Assembly: GCA_900638155.1 (NCBI GenBank)
Contig: LR134495.1
Coordinates: 1,240,001-1,304,000 of the forward strand
Reading direction: 5' to 3'
DNA: 64,000 nucleotides
From: Mannheimia haemolytica
GTDB taxonomy: Bacteria > Pseudomonadota > Gammaproteobacteria > Enterobacterales > Pasteurellaceae
Position 1 is the stretch's first letter. Each line of letters starts with the position of its first letter. A model generated the notes under the pieces. The model saw only the letters and a program-made list of their open reading frames with translations, did no database searches and had not been told where the DNA came from. Positions 9,359-19,054 of the stretch are shown here, in pieces. A program made the translations under genes and the position numbers.

Positions 9359-9526
9359 GTTACTTTTCTTTGCTTGTGCAAAGAAAAGTAACCAAAAGAA
9401 AGCACACCCTGCTTCGCCACCTTCTTCGCTTAGTTTGAATTTGCTTGACGGAAAAATTTATAACTCGCTTGCCTTGCAAGCTCAAACACTAAATTTTTCC
9501 TACAAATTCAAAGTCGCTCAGGTGGC
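9359..9526. repeat. Nested palindromic repeat element in the suc operon
   Basis: Two inverted structures sit side by side. The first is a perfect 14-bp hairpin, GTTACTTTTCTTTG (9359-9372) with CAAAGAAAAGTAAC (9379-9392). The second is a set of four concentric inverted repeats centred near 9474: GCCACC/GGTGGC (9416-9421, 9521-9526), TTTGAATTTG/CAAATTCAAA (9434-9443, 9503-9512), GGAAAAATTTA/TAAATTTTTCC (9450-9460, 9490-9500) and GCTTG/CAAGC (9467-9471, 9477-9481). A 73-codon plus-strand frame (9357-9578) crosses it; because nearly all of that frame is palindrome and opposes the operon, I regard it as not a gene. Confidence 0.75.
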
Positions 9527-9583
9527 TCAGAAGGGAACTCAAATAGAGCGTTTATCGGATTTTGTCAAATTTTATTAAAAACA

Positions 9584-9613
9584 GACCGCTTGCAGCTAAA
9601 AGTACAAGCGGTC
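9584..9613 (-). terminator. Paired USS hairpin after sucB
   Basis: GACCGCTTG (9584-9592) and CAAGCGGTC (9605-9613) form a 9-bp stem. On the minus strand it is followed by a T-rich tract. It lies 11 bases after the sucB stop codon and could reduce read-through into sucCD. Confidence 0.65.
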
Positions 9614-9623
9614 ATATTTTCGA

Positions 9624-10853
9624 TTAAATTTCCAAAAGAAGACGGGTTGGGTCTTCTAATAACTCTTTGACTGTCACTAAGAAACCGACAGATTCTTTGC
9701 CGTCAATTAAACGGTGGTCGTAGCTTAAGGCTAGGTACATCATCGGGCGGATTACCACTTGCCCGTCAATGGCGACAGGGCGGTCTTTAATGGCGTGCAT
9801 ACCCAAAATCGCACTTTGTGGCGGGTTGATAATTGGGGTGGACATTAAAGAACCGAATACGCCGCCGTTAGTGATAGTGAAATTACCGCCGGTTAAGTCT
9901 TCAACGGTTAATTTGCCGTCACGTCCTTTTTCAGCAAGTTCTTTAATTTTCTTCTCGATATCCGCCATACTCATTTTGTCGCAATCACGCAACACCGGTG
10001 TGACTAAGCCTCGTGGGGTAGAAACCGCAATGCTGATGTCGAAATAGTTGTGATAAACCACATCATCGCCATCAATCGAGGCATTGATTTCAGGGTAGCG
10101 TTTTAACGCTTCAACCACTGCTTTAATATAGAACGACATAAAGCCTAAACGCACGCCGTGTTGTTTTTCGAATTTTTCGCCATAGGTCTTGCGTAAATTC
10201 ATAATCGGTTGCATATCCAGCTCATTAAAAGTAGTGAGCATTGCGGTAGTGTTTTTTGCTTCTAGTAAGCGTTCGGCAATACGTTTGCGGAGTCGTGTCA
10301 TCGGCACACGTTTTTCGCTACGGCTGTTAAATGCTACAGTGCTAACGGTGTTTTGGCTGGTTGCAGACTCTTTCACTTGGTTGATTTGCACTCGTTTGGC
10401 AATCTCTTTTTCAATATCTTCGCGGGTGATTCTGCCGCCTACACCACTGCCTTGAATATCAGCGGCTTGTAAGTCGTGTTCGGCTAATAAACGGCGAATC
10501 GCTGGGCCTTGATCATCTGCATTGGTATGGCTGTTTTCAATCGCGGCATATTTGCGATCTGAAGGGGTTGCCTCTGTTTGTTGCTCGATAGTTGCTGGGC
10601 TAATATCACCGGCTTTAGCTACCACTAATTTACCCAGTGATTGCTTAGAAACAACTGTAGCACCTTGTTCTTGCGTAATTTCAGCAAGGATTCCGTCGCT
10701 TGAAGCAGGCACTTCTAAAACAACTTTATCAGTTTCAATTTCGACTAAAATTTCATCACGTTTTACATTGTCGCCCACTTTTTTATGCCAAGTGGCAACG
10801 GTTGCATCGGCAACAGATTCGGGTAAATCGGGGGTTAAAATTTCAATGGTCAT
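9624..10853 (-). CDS. sucB: Dihydrolipoyllysine-residue succinyltransferase (E2 of 2-oxoglutarate dehydrogenase)
   Basis: Core subunit of the 2-oxoglutarate dehydrogenase complex, which moves the succinyl group from E1 to CoA. Its 409 residues show the standard order: one lipoyl domain (residues 1-75, lipoylated Lys in [11 protein letters not shown]), a linker, the E1/E3-binding domain ([13 protein letters not shown], about 118-150), and the catalytic domain from about 180, with the active-site [11 protein letters not shown] near residue 375. It follows sucA on the minus strand after about 106 bases. The identity is secure. Confidence 0.97.
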   Translation of the reverse strand: MTIEILTPDLPESVADATVATWHKKVGDNVKRDEILVEIETDKVVLEVPASSDGILAEITQEQGATVVSKQSLGKLVVAKAGDISPATIEQQTEATPSDRKYAAIENSHTNADDQGPAIRRLLAEHDLQAADIQGSGVGGRITREDIEKEIAKRVQINQVKESATSQNTVSTVAFNSRSEKRVPMTRLRKRIAERLLEAKNTTAMLTTFNELDMQPIMNLRKTYGEKFEKQHGVRLGFMSFYIKAVVEALKRYPEINASIDGDDVVYHNYFDISIAVSTPRGLVTPVLRDCDKMSMADIEKKIKELAEKGRDGKLTVEDLTGGNFTITNGGVFGSLMSTPIINPPQSAILGMHAIKDRPVAIDGQVVIRPMMYLALSYDHRLIDGKESVGFLVTVKELLEDPTRLLLEI

Positions 10854-10933
10854 AACTTATTCCTTTTTTCGAGAGAGTTTTAAAACTCCAACAGCGTAAA
10901 TGGTAAACTTTTCTTAAAAATCAACCGCTTGTA

Positions 10934-10949
10934 GGGCGTATGCACGCCC
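10934..10949. repeat. Short hairpin beside a USS-like motif between sucA and sucB
   Basis: GGGCGT (10934-10939) and ACGCCC (10944-10949) form a perfect 6-bp stem with loop ATGC. It directly adjoins an inverted USS-like AACCGCTTGT. On the plus strand a T-run follows, but the operon runs the other way, so it is not a terminator for sucA. Confidence 0.5.
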
Positions 10950-10959
10950 ATTTTTGTTA

Positions 10960-13770
10960 TTAAGCGATCGTTAAAGCATCTTCAACAAGTTGTTTTTGTT
11001 GTTTTGCGTGTAAAGACGGATAACCCACTGCCGGTGAGGCGGAAGCCGGTCTGCCTGCGTAGGTCAATTTTGCACCTTCCGGCAGAGAAGCCTCAAAATT
11101 GTGCTTGCTGCAATACCACGCCCCTTGGTTTAGCGGCTCTTCTTGGCACCATACAAAGTCTTTAACGTGAGCGTAAGGGGCAAGAATTTGTTGCATTTCC
11201 TCCAGCGGGAACGGGTAAAGTTGCTCAATACGAATAATCGCTACATCGGTTTGGTTATTCTCACGGCGTTTTTCAATTAAATCGTAGTACACTTTACCTG
11301 AACACATCACCACACGTTTGACTTGTTTAGGGTCAATGTTATCGATCTCACCAATCACATTTTGGAATGAACCGTTAATCAGCTCATCAAGAGACGACAC
11401 CGCAAGTGGGTGGCGTAGCAATGATTTCGGTGTAATCGCAACTAATGGGCGACGCATTTTGCGGATCGCTTGGCGGCGTAACATATGGTAAACCTGTGCC
11501 GGCGTTGATGGCACACAAACCTGAATATTTTGTTGGGCACAAAGCTGTAAATAGCGTTCCACTCGAGCAGAGGAGTGTTCCGGACCTTGTCCTTCATAGC
11601 CGTGTGGTAATAACATCACTAAACCGCACATTCTGCCCCATTTTTGTTCGCCTGAGCTGATAAATTGGTCGATGACAATTTGAGCCCCGTTAGCGAAATC
11701 CCCAAATTGAGCTTCCCAAATGGTGAGCGTTTTCGGGTCGGTAGTGGCAAAGCCATATTCAAAGGCGAGTACCGCTTCTTCAGAGAGTACGGAATCCCAC
11801 ACTTGGAAACGCCCTTGGTTGGCGTGTAATTGCGTTAATGGCACATAACCCGTACCATCATTTTGGTTATGAATAACAGCGTGGCGATGGAAGAATGTTC
11901 CACGACCTGCATCTTCGCCTGAAAGACGAACGTGTGTGCCTTCGTCTAACAAAGTAGCGTATGCCATTGTTTCAGCCATTCCCCAGTCGAATAATTTCTT
12001 GCCTTCGTACATCTCTTTACGATCAGCATAGATCTTTTCAACCCGAGAATGAGCTTTAAGCGAAGCCGGATATTCGCACACCCGTTTGGCAATGGTTAAG
12101 AATCGTTCTTCAGGGAATTTACTTTCGTAAGGGGCAGTCCAGTCGTAATTGAGATATTGTAGCCAATCGACCGCTGCCATATCCATTTCACGCCATTCCG
12201 GCACAACGCATTCGCCGTTGTCTAAGGCATCACGATACAGGTTTAACATCTCGATTTCTTGCTCGTTGGTTAAAACGCCTTCGGCAATTAGACGGTCAGC
12301 ATAGACTTTGCGAGGTGTCGGGTGTTTTTTGATGATGCTATACATCATCGGCTGAGTTGCTAAAGGCTCATCGGCTTCATTATGTCCGTGACGACGGTAA
12401 GAGATTAAATCAATAAAAATATCACGCTTAAATTTAGTACGATATTCCACCGCCATTCTCGCTGCAAAGGCAACCGCTTCCGGGTCGTCACCATTAACGT
12501 GAATAATTGGTGCCTGAATCATTTTGGCAATGTCGGTACAAAATTCGGTGGAACGGGTGTCATTAGGGTTAGAGGTGGTGAATCCGATCTGGTTGTTGAT
12601 GACAATACGGATCGTGCCACCTACTTTATAGCCACGGGCGTTTGCCATATTTAAGGTTTCTTGCACCACACCTTGCCCTGCCACCGCAGAGTCACCGTGA
12701 ACGGTCACGGCAAGCACTTTTTCGTGTTCGGTATCACGCATACGTTCTTGTCTTGCACGCACTGAGCCGATTACCACCGGGCTAACAATCTCTAAATGCG
12801 ATGGGTTAAAGGCAAGGGTAAGGTGAACGTTTTTATCATCTACGGCAAAGTTTGAGGAGAAACCTTGGTGGTATTTCACATCGCCCGTGCGGCTTTCATC
12901 GGCGTGTTTACCGGCAAATTCATCAAACAATTCTGCTGGGCGTTTACCAAATACGTTCACTAACATATTCAAACGACCACGGTGTGCCATACCTAAAACC
13001 ACATCAGTCATACCTTGACGAGAGGCGTGGCGGATAATCTCTTTCATCATCGGAATAAAGGCATCACTGCCTTCCAATGAGAACCGTTTTGCCCCCGGGA
13101 ATTTTGCCCCTAAGTAACGCTCTAAACCATCGGCAGCGGTCAATTCGCTTAATAAATTCAGTTTTTCTGCTTTGGTGAACAGTGGTTTGTTTAGCACGCT
13201 TTCCATTTTGGCTTGAAGCCAGTTGCGTTGTTCAATATCTTGAACGTGCATAAACTCTAAACCGATAGGGCCTAAGTAAGTTTCTTTTAAGGCTTTATCC
13301 AGTTCGCTGAGTTTCATTGTGTCTTTATCATAGACATAGCGACCGACCGTAAAAGTTTCGTTGAGATCTTCATCGGTGAAGCCGTGATATTTGTAGTCCA
13401 ATTCAGGCACGCTGGAGGTTTTCCAACGGTAATAGTTAATTGGGTCAAGTTTTGCCTCTAAATAGCCACGGAAACGGTGAGCGTTAATCCATTGCAGTAA
13501 GCGAACTTGTTTCGCACCGGCTTCTGGGTCAATAATAGTGACGGATTGAGGTTGCTGTTCACGGGCTAATTTACGGAAATAGTCACGAATAGGGGTGTGA
13601 GCTTGTTCAACTTGGGGAGTTTTAGGAAATGAATCAAAGATGTTTCTCCAGCTTTCATCAACATTTGCTGGATTTTCTAGATACTGTTCATAAATTTCTT
13701 CTATATAAGATTGGTTTGCACCGCCTAATGCAGATGATGCAAGCCAATCATCAAAATGTGTATATTGCAT
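10960..13770 (-). CDS. sucA: 2-oxoglutarate dehydrogenase E1 component
   Basis: Thiamine-diphosphate-dependent E1 subunit that decarboxylates 2-oxoglutarate. It has 936 residues, as expected (E. coli 933). Landmarks are the N-terminal E2-contact segment around SYIEEIYEQYLENPANVDESW, LGMAHRGRLNML near residue 260, the GDSAVAGQGVVQETLNM cofactor region, INNQIGFTT, and RHGHNEADEP near residue 460. It is the first gene of sucABCD; no sdh genes precede it here. On the minus strand TATAAT occurs about 40 bases before the ATG (13809-13814), a likely -10 element, though no good -35 is seen. Confidence 0.97.
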   Translation of the reverse strand: MQYTHFDDWLASSALGGANQSYIEEIYEQYLENPANVDESWRNIFDSFPKTPQVEQAHTPIRDYFRKLAREQQPQSVTIIDPEAGAKQVRLLQWINAHRFRGYLEAKLDPINYYRWKTSSVPELDYKYHGFTDEDLNETFTVGRYVYDKDTMKLSELDKALKETYLGPIGLEFMHVQDIEQRNWLQAKMESVLNKPLFTKAEKLNLLSELTAADGLERYLGAKFPGAKRFSLEGSDAFIPMMKEIIRHASRQGMTDVVLGMAHRGRLNMLVNVFGKRPAELFDEFAGKHADESRTGDVKYHQGFSSNFAVDDKNVHLTLAFNPSHLEIVSPVVIGSVRARQERMRDTEHEKVLAVTVHGDSAVAGQGVVQETLNMANARGYKVGGTIRIVINNQIGFTTSNPNDTRSTEFCTDIAKMIQAPIIHVNGDDPEAVAFAARMAVEYRTKFKRDIFIDLISYRRHGHNEADEPLATQPMMYSIIKKHPTPRKVYADRLIAEGVLTNEQEIEMLNLYRDALDNGECVVPEWREMDMAAVDWLQYLNYDWTAPYESKFPEERFLTIAKRVCEYPASLKAHSRVEKIYADRKEMYEGKKLFDWGMAETMAYATLLDEGTHVRLSGEDAGRGTFFHRHAVIHNQNDGTGYVPLTQLHANQGRFQVWDSVLSEEAVLAFEYGFATTDPKTLTIWEAQFGDFANGAQIVIDQFISSGEQKWGRMCGLVMLLPHGYEGQGPEHSSARVERYLQLCAQQNIQVCVPSTPAQVYHMLRRQAIRKMRRPLVAITPKSLLRHPLAVSSLDELINGSFQNVIGEIDNIDPKQVKRVVMCSGKVYYDLIEKRRENNQTDVAIIRIEQLYPFPLEEMQQILAPYAHVKDFVWCQEEPLNQGAWYCSKHNFEASLPEGAKLTYAGRPASASPAVGYPSLHAKQQKQLVEDALTIA

Positions 13771-13934
13771 AAAGACCTGACCTGTTTGTGGTATGAAATC
13801 ACGCCCTTATTATACTCCAATTTAAGCAAATAAAATGTGAAGTAAGTCTGATTTTTAGATAAATCTTGTGCTGCAAGCGGTTATTTTTAGCATTATTTTT
13901 ACAAATTTTAAACATTTGGTAAAAAGGACGCCTA

Positions 13935-14759
13935 TCAGTGCTCACAACTACATTCACCAAGGCAGATATCGCCATGTAAATTATGGTGATGGTTATGTTT
14001 ATGTGAATAAAATGCAACATTACGTGCAAATTGGTCGCCAAAAAAATGGATAAAGCTCGGATCGTGTGTAATGACTTCGGGGCTTCCGGCACAACAAATA
14101 TGTTTATTGATGCAAAGCACTTCATCTGTATTCGCCATCACAATATTTAAGTCGTGTGAGACCATTAAAATAGCACAGTTAAGGAGATCCCTTGTTTTAT
14201 TAAGTAATTGATAGAGTTCGGTTTGGCCTATAATATCAACGCCTTGCATTGGTTCATCTAACACTAAAAGTTGCGGACGATCTAAAATTGCCCGAGCCAG
14301 CAATACACGTTGAAGCTCACCACCCGATAATTTTTGCATACTATTTTCAGTGAGATGGGTAATAGAAAACAGATCTAGTGCTTGGTTAATCATTTCTTTG
14401 GTAGTATGTGGTTTTAGCGCAAGAAATCGATAAACAGTAATGGGCATCGAGGGTTCTAAATGCAATTTTTGTGGTACATAGCCAATTTTGAGTTCTTTTT
14501 GATGAATAACCTTTCCTTTATTTGGGCTAAGTAATTTTAGCAAAATTTTAAGCAGGGTAGATTTTCCTCCACCATTTGGCCCGACTATCGTCGTGATAGA
14601 GTTAGGATAAATAGATAAATTAATATTTTGTAATGCTTTTTGTCCATTGAAAGACACTTCAATATTCTCAAGAGAAACTAGTGCTGTCGCGGATAAATTT
14701 TGTTTGAATAGTTCAAATTTAGTGGTATTTAGATTCGGTTTAAGATGATGGATTTTCAT
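13935..14759 (-). CDS. znuC: Zinc ABC transporter ATP-binding protein
   Basis: Cytoplasmic ATPase that powers zinc import with ZnuB and ZnuA. ABC motifs are present: Walker [10 protein letters not shown] (about residue 59), Q-loop YVPQKLHL, signature [15 protein letters not shown], Walker [13 protein letters not shown], and the H-loop SHDLNIV. The C-terminus is rich in His and Cys ([23 protein letters not shown]), as in other ZnuC proteins, and may sense zinc. An N-terminal stretch of about 27 residues precedes the ABC domain, so the start could be later. Neither znuA nor znuB is adjacent. It is divergent from mepM, a neighbour relation also seen in H. influenzae and E. coli. Confidence 0.92.
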   Translation of the reverse strand: MKIHHLKPNLNTTKFELFKQNLSATALVSLENIEVSFNGQKALQNINLSIYPNSITTIVGPNGGGKSTLLKILLKLLSPNKGKVIHQKELKIGYVPQKLHLEPSMPITVYRFLALKPHTTKEMINQALDLFSITHLTENSMQKLSGGELQRVLLARAILDRPQLLVLDEPMQGVDIIGQTELYQLLNKTRDLLNCAILMVSHDLNIVMANTDEVLCINKHICCAGSPEVITHDPSFIHFFGDQFARNVAFYSHKHNHHHNLHGDICLGECSCEH

Positions 14760-14905
14760 TGATATAAAAAAATTAGGGGTATTAAGTTAAAATTAGCTGA
14801 TTTTTCGTGTTGTGACAATAGATTAAATGAATTTTTTCTTGGTAAAATAGTCTACTCAGAAAAATATGTAAATTTTAGTAAATTTTAAAAATAGCGGGAT
14901 ATATT

Positions 14906-16435
14906 TTGCAACATGTAATTTTAGCGAGAGATCGTAAGCGACATAAAAAACATTTTAAGATTGCGGTTTTCTTATTAGCGGTATTTAGTCTATTTGTTGG
15001 TATTGTTCTCGCACTAAAAGATCAATCCTCAATCAATAATACATCTTCGCAGGAAGATATTATTGCCATTGATAAACCGGAAAAATATCAGAGTATCAAC
15101 ACTAATTTGGCGGAAAATAATACTCTCCATCAGGAGCAACATTCCAGTTTTATTAATTATGTGACTGATTTACTGACTCAGTCGGCATTAGTAATCGAAC
15201 ATGACGACGAAATTGTTGATGATCAAACAGCGACTTCTTATGAAGATGAATTAGTTGGGCAAGACGATGAAGTAGAAGAAGGGATTGAAACGGTTGAAAA
15301 TCAAGTTCCTGGGGAAAAACTCCCAGAAGAGGCTGAAAAGGCATTAGAAGATTTACTTGATGTGGCTGACCAAGCACTACGAATTCAAAACCAATTCAGT
15401 TATACCGTAGCTCGAGGCGATAAACTTAAAGATGTATTAGAACAATCAGGCTTAACGGCATCCGTTGCGAAAAGCTTAATTAAGCAGCATTCGGCATTAG
15501 CACAATTAGAACCTGGTCAACAATTTTATTGGGTATTAGATAATGACGGTGAATTAGAATATATGAACTGGCTGGTTTCCGAAAAAGAGGAACGAGTTTA
15601 TGAGCGAAAAGAAAATGGTAAATTTTCTTTTCAACGATTTGAGAAAAAAGGGGAATGGAAGTTAGATGTTGTAAGTGGAACTATTCAGAATAGTTTTGCG
15701 ATTAGCTTAAAAGCTGTTGGCTTATCAGACCGCCAAATTAACCAGCTAGCGGTTGGATTGCAGTCACAAATTGCAACGAATAAATTAAAAAAAGGTGATC
15801 GATTTGCGATTTTGATTAAGCGTGAATATGTTGATGGAAAAGTAACGGATTTAGGGAATGTGGAAGGAATCCATGTAATTAGCAGTAAAAAAAGTTATTA
15901 TGCTATTCAAGCAGATAATGGACGCTATTATAGTCGATATGGTGAAACATTAAGTGGAGGGTTTGCTCGTCATCCATTATTATTTGCAGCAAGAGTAACT
16001 TCTTCTTTCAACCCCAAACGCAGACACCCCATTACAGGGAGAATTAGTCCGCATAAAGGGGTTGACTATGGCGTGCCAATAGGTACTCCGATCATCGCAC
16101 CAAGTGATGGTATCGTAGAGCATGTGGCATATCAAGCCCGTGGAGCAGGACGTTATATTCGGATAAAACACGGACACATTACGACTGTTTATATGCACCT
16201 CAGCAAAACGTTGGTAAAACCAGGGCAGAGTGTTAAAAAAGGGGAGCGGATAGCATTATCGGGTAATACAGGAGGTTCAACCGGGCCTCATTTACACTAT
16301 GAATTCCATATTAATGGTCGACCGGTCAACCCGATTACGGTAAAATTGCCCGGCTCAAATTCAGGTATGGGTAATAAAGAACGTCAAGCATTCTTAAATA
16401 AAGCGAAGAATGTAGAAAGTAGATTAAAAATGTAA
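14906..16435 (+). CDS. mepM: Murein DD-endopeptidase, MepM-type (M23 family)
   Basis: Envelope hydrolase that cuts peptide cross-links to allow insertion of new peptidoglycan. The 509 residues hold an N-terminal membrane anchor (FKIAVFLLAVFSLFVGIVLAL, about 17-37), an acidic linker (about 100-145), an OapA/LysM-like region with YTVARGDKLKDVLEQSGL (about 166), and a C-terminal LytM domain with the zinc ligands in HKGVDYG (about 385), YMHLS and GPHLHYEF. The start is TTG at 14906, with GGGA 6-7 bases upstream; it begins MQHVILARDRKRHKKH as in related proteins and no in-frame ATG is nearby. dsbC follows after 9 bases. Confidence 0.92.
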   Translation: MQHVILARDRKRHKKHFKIAVFLLAVFSLFVGIVLALKDQSSINNTSSQEDIIAIDKPEKYQSINTNLAENNTLHQEQHSSFINYVTDLLTQSALVIEHDDEIVDDQTATSYEDELVGQDDEVEEGIETVENQVPGEKLPEEAEKALEDLLDVADQALRIQNQFSYTVARGDKLKDVLEQSGLTASVAKSLIKQHSALAQLEPGQQFYWVLDNDGELEYMNWLVSEKEERVYERKENGKFSFQRFEKKGEWKLDVVSGTIQNSFAISLKAVGLSDRQINQLAVGLQSQIATNKLKKGDRFAILIKREYVDGKVTDLGNVEGIHVISSKKSYYAIQADNGRYYSRYGETLSGGFARHPLLFAARVTSSFNPKRRHPITGRISPHKGVDYGVPIGTPIIAPSDGIVEHVAYQARGAGRYIRIKHGHITTVYMHLSKTLVKPGQSVKKGERIALSGNTGGSTGPHLHYEFHINGRPVNPITVKLPGSNSGMGNKERQAFLNKAKNVESRLKM

Positions 16436-16444
16436 GGATTCTCA

Positions 16445-17128
16445 ATGAAAAAAAATCTAATCACTTTAGGATTAATGTGTTTATCAACCATCACGTTTGC
16501 TTCAGATGCAAAACTAAAAAGCCAGCTTGAAAAAATTGGAGCCACAGATGTTAAAATTTCAGATTCTCCATTAACAGGCTTTAAAATGGCGACTTCAAAT
16601 GAAGGTGTTGTATATATCAGCCAAGACGGTCGTTATGTAATTCAAGGTAAAGTATTTGAGCTAAAAAATGGTAAAGCGATTGATATTACTAATCAAGGAT
16701 TGTTGGCAGAATTGAATTCATACACTAATGAAATGATCGTATATCCAGCGAAAAATGAGAAACATGTGATGACTGTGTTTATGGATATTACTTGCCATTA
16801 TTGCCATTTACTACATACTAAAATCAAAGAATATAATGATTTAGGTATTACCATTCGCTATTTGGCATTCCCGCGTGGTGGAATGAATACCCAAACAGCA
16901 AAACAAATGGAAGCTATTTGGACATCAGCAGACAAAGTAAAAGCACTGAATGATGCTGAAGATGGTAAATTACCAACTCAAATAAAAACACCGGATATTG
17001 TGAAAAAACATTACCAATTAGGGATTAAATTTGGTGTGACAGGTACCCCAAATATGGTAACTTCAGAAGGAGAGCTGATTGGTGGTTATGTAGAGCCTAA
17101 AGAATTAGCGAAAATGTTAAGTGAATAA
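16445..17128 (+). CDS. dsbC: Thiol:disulfide interchange protein DsbC
   Basis: Periplasmic disulfide isomerase, kept reduced by DsbD. It has 227 residues with a signal peptide (MKKNLITLGLMCLSTITFAS), an N-terminal dimerisation domain, and a thioredoxin-like domain with active site CHYC at residues 117-120 (E. coli has CGYC). The cis-proline loop reads VTGTPNMV near residue 196. The ATG follows AAGGATTCTC. It starts 9 bases after mepM and is followed by recJ after a USS pair, so mepM-dsbC-recJ may be partly co-transcribed. Confidence 0.95.
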   Translation: MKKNLITLGLMCLSTITFASDAKLKSQLEKIGATDVKISDSPLTGFKMATSNEGVVYISQDGRYVIQGKVFELKNGKAIDITNQGLLAELNSYTNEMIVYPAKNEKHVMTVFMDITCHYCHLLHTKIKEYNDLGITIRYLAFPRGGMNTQTAKQMEAIWTSADKVKALNDAEDGKLPTQIKTPDIVKKHYQLGIKFGVTGTPNMVTSEGELIGGYVEPKELAKMLSE

Positions 17129-17144
17129 TTCATTAACTTGAATA

Positions 17145-17189
17145 CAAGCGGTCTTTTTTTGTAAAATTTTTGCAAAAGAAGACCGCTTG
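17145..17189. terminator. Paired USS between dsbC and recJ
   Basis: CAAGCGGTC (17145-17153) and GACCGCTTG (17181-17189) form an inverted pair, the stem extended by CTTTTTTTG/CAAAAGAAG with one mismatch. The T-run lies inside the stem rather than after it, so termination is likely but not certain. Confidence 0.6.
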
Positions 17190-17212
17190 TTGTTTCATTA
17201 AAGAAGAGTATT

Positions 17213-18934
17213 GTGGAAAAAATAATTAAAAGGCGCCCATTATTAACAACGGAAATAGTATCTACAAACCCGTTATTAAATCGAATCTATCAAAGTCGAG
17301 GCATAAAGAATACGCAAGAACTAGAGCATAATTTAAAGAATTTGCATAGACCACAGCAACTTGCCAATATTGAGCAAGCCGTTGACTTGCTATTACAAGC
17401 CTTTCGTGAAAAAAGCCGGATCATTATTGTGGGTGATTTTGATGCAGATGGTGCAACCAGTACATCGCTTGCCCTTATTGCGTTACGCCAATTGGGTTTC
17501 GATAAGGTAGATTATTTAATTCCGGATCGTTTTTCTCAGGGGTACGGATTGAGTGTAGCGGTTGCTGAAATGGTATTAGCAAAAGGGGCGGATTTAGTCT
17601 TAACGGTAGATAATGGGATTTCTTCGACTGAAGGCATTGCTCTGCTAAAAAGCCATCAGATTCAAGTTTTGGTTACCGATCATCATTTACCGCCAGAGAG
17701 CCTACCCAATGCAGATGCACTGGTAAACCCCAATTTAGCTTTTTGTGAATTTCCGTCTAAATCTTTAGCCGGGGTAGGCGTGATCTTCTATGTAATGACG
17801 GCATTACGTTCTCGTATGAGAGAACAACATTTATTTGAAAATAAACCAGAGCCAAATTTTGCTGAATTACTGGATTTAGTCGCTTTAGGCACAGTGGCTG
17901 ATGTAGTGCCGTTAGATCAAAACAATCGAATTTTGGTTCACCAAGGGCTACAGCGAATTCGTTCGGGACATTGTCGTTTAGGAATAAAAGCTTTAGCAGA
18001 AGTGGGAAAACGAGATCTTTCTACTTTACAAGCCGCAGATCTGGGTTTTGCTATTGCGCCGCGTCTGAATGCAGCAGGGCGGCTAGAAAATATGTCGTTA
18101 GGGGTTGAGTTACTGATTTGTGAAAATATGGAATTAGCTCGCCAGCTTGCGCTTGAGCTTGATTCTCTTAATCAAACCCGAAAAGAGTTTGAACAAGAAA
18201 TGAAAGCAGAAGCACTGTCGATTTGTGCGAATTTGCCAAGTCTTGCACAGTCTGAACAGGCACACGGAATAGTGTTATATCAAGCAGATTGGCACCAAGG
18301 TGTAATTGGGATCTTAGCTTCTCGCATTAAAGATCAATTTAACCGTCCTGTTATTGCTTTTGCACAAGAAAGTGAGGAAAGTGAATATCTAAAAGGTTCT
18401 GCTCGCTCGATCAACGGAGTACATATGCGAGATTTACTGGAACATATCGATATGCGACATCCAGACTTGATTGAAAAATTTGGTGGACACGCAATGGCGG
18501 CTGGTTTGACTATCCATCAATCAAAATTAGATTTATTTAAACAAATATTTGACCAATCTATTAATGCAATTATCGAGCCTGAGCAATTACAAGGCATTAT
18601 TTATACCGATGGTGAGTTAAATGCACAAGAGTTTACTTTAGCCAATGCCGAGATGATTAGGCAAGGTGGGCCTTGGGGACAACATTTTCCAGAACCTAGT
18701 TTTGAAGGGGAGTTTAGCATTCTCCAACAAAAATTACTCGCAGGTAAGCATTTAAAATTAATGTTGCAATCAGAAAAAGGGCAACTATTTGATGCAATTT
18801 GGTTTAATGTGGATGTAAGGGCGTTTCCTGACTTATCGATCAAAAAGGCAAGATTAGTTTATAGGTTGGATATTAATGAATTTCGAGGAGAGAAATCTTT
18901 GCAATTAAAAGTGGAGTATCTTAAATATATTTGA
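17213..18934 (+). CDS. recJ: Single-stranded-DNA-specific exonuclease RecJ
   Basis: 5'-to-3' single-strand DNA exonuclease of the DHH family used in recombination and mismatch repair. It has 573 residues (E. coli 577). Motifs include IIVGDFDADGATSTSLA near residue 78, LTVDNGIS, VTDHHLPP near 154, DLVALGTVADVVPL near 222, and the DHHA1-domain motif GGHAMAAGLTI near 425. The start is GTG at 17213 with AAGAAGAG upstream. dsbC-recJ is a common gene order in gammaproteobacteria. Confidence 0.95.
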   Translation: MEKIIKRRPLLTTEIVSTNPLLNRIYQSRGIKNTQELEHNLKNLHRPQQLANIEQAVDLLLQAFREKSRIIIVGDFDADGATSTSLALIALRQLGFDKVDYLIPDRFSQGYGLSVAVAEMVLAKGADLVLTVDNGISSTEGIALLKSHQIQVLVTDHHLPPESLPNADALVNPNLAFCEFPSKSLAGVGVIFYVMTALRSRMREQHLFENKPEPNFAELLDLVALGTVADVVPLDQNNRILVHQGLQRIRSGHCRLGIKALAEVGKRDLSTLQAADLGFAIAPRLNAAGRLENMSLGVELLICENMELARQLALELDSLNQTRKEFEQEMKAEALSICANLPSLAQSEQAHGIVLYQADWHQGVIGILASRIKDQFNRPVIAFAQESEESEYLKGSARSINGVHMRDLLEHIDMRHPDLIEKFGGHAMAAGLTIHQSKLDLFKQIFDQSINAIIEPEQLQGIIYTDGELNAQEFTLANAEMIRQGGPWGQHFPEPSFEGEFSILQQKLLAGKHLKLMLQSEKGQLFDAIWFNVDVRAFPDLSIKKARLVYRLDINEFRGEKSLQLKVEYLKYI

Positions 18935-19054
18935 AATGTTATTTTACGTAAATTTAATAGAATTAATTATATTTGTATTGTAGAATCCGTCCGAATGCGA
19001 CTTTAATAGGTTGTGAAGCTATTTTTTATATAGATTACTATAAGGAAACTTAAT

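Noticed and set aside
9357..9578. 73-codon plus-strand frame upstream of sucC
   Set aside because: Nearly all of it is made of the nested palindrome, it has no ribosome-binding site, and it opposes the suc operon. It is better read as a repeat element.
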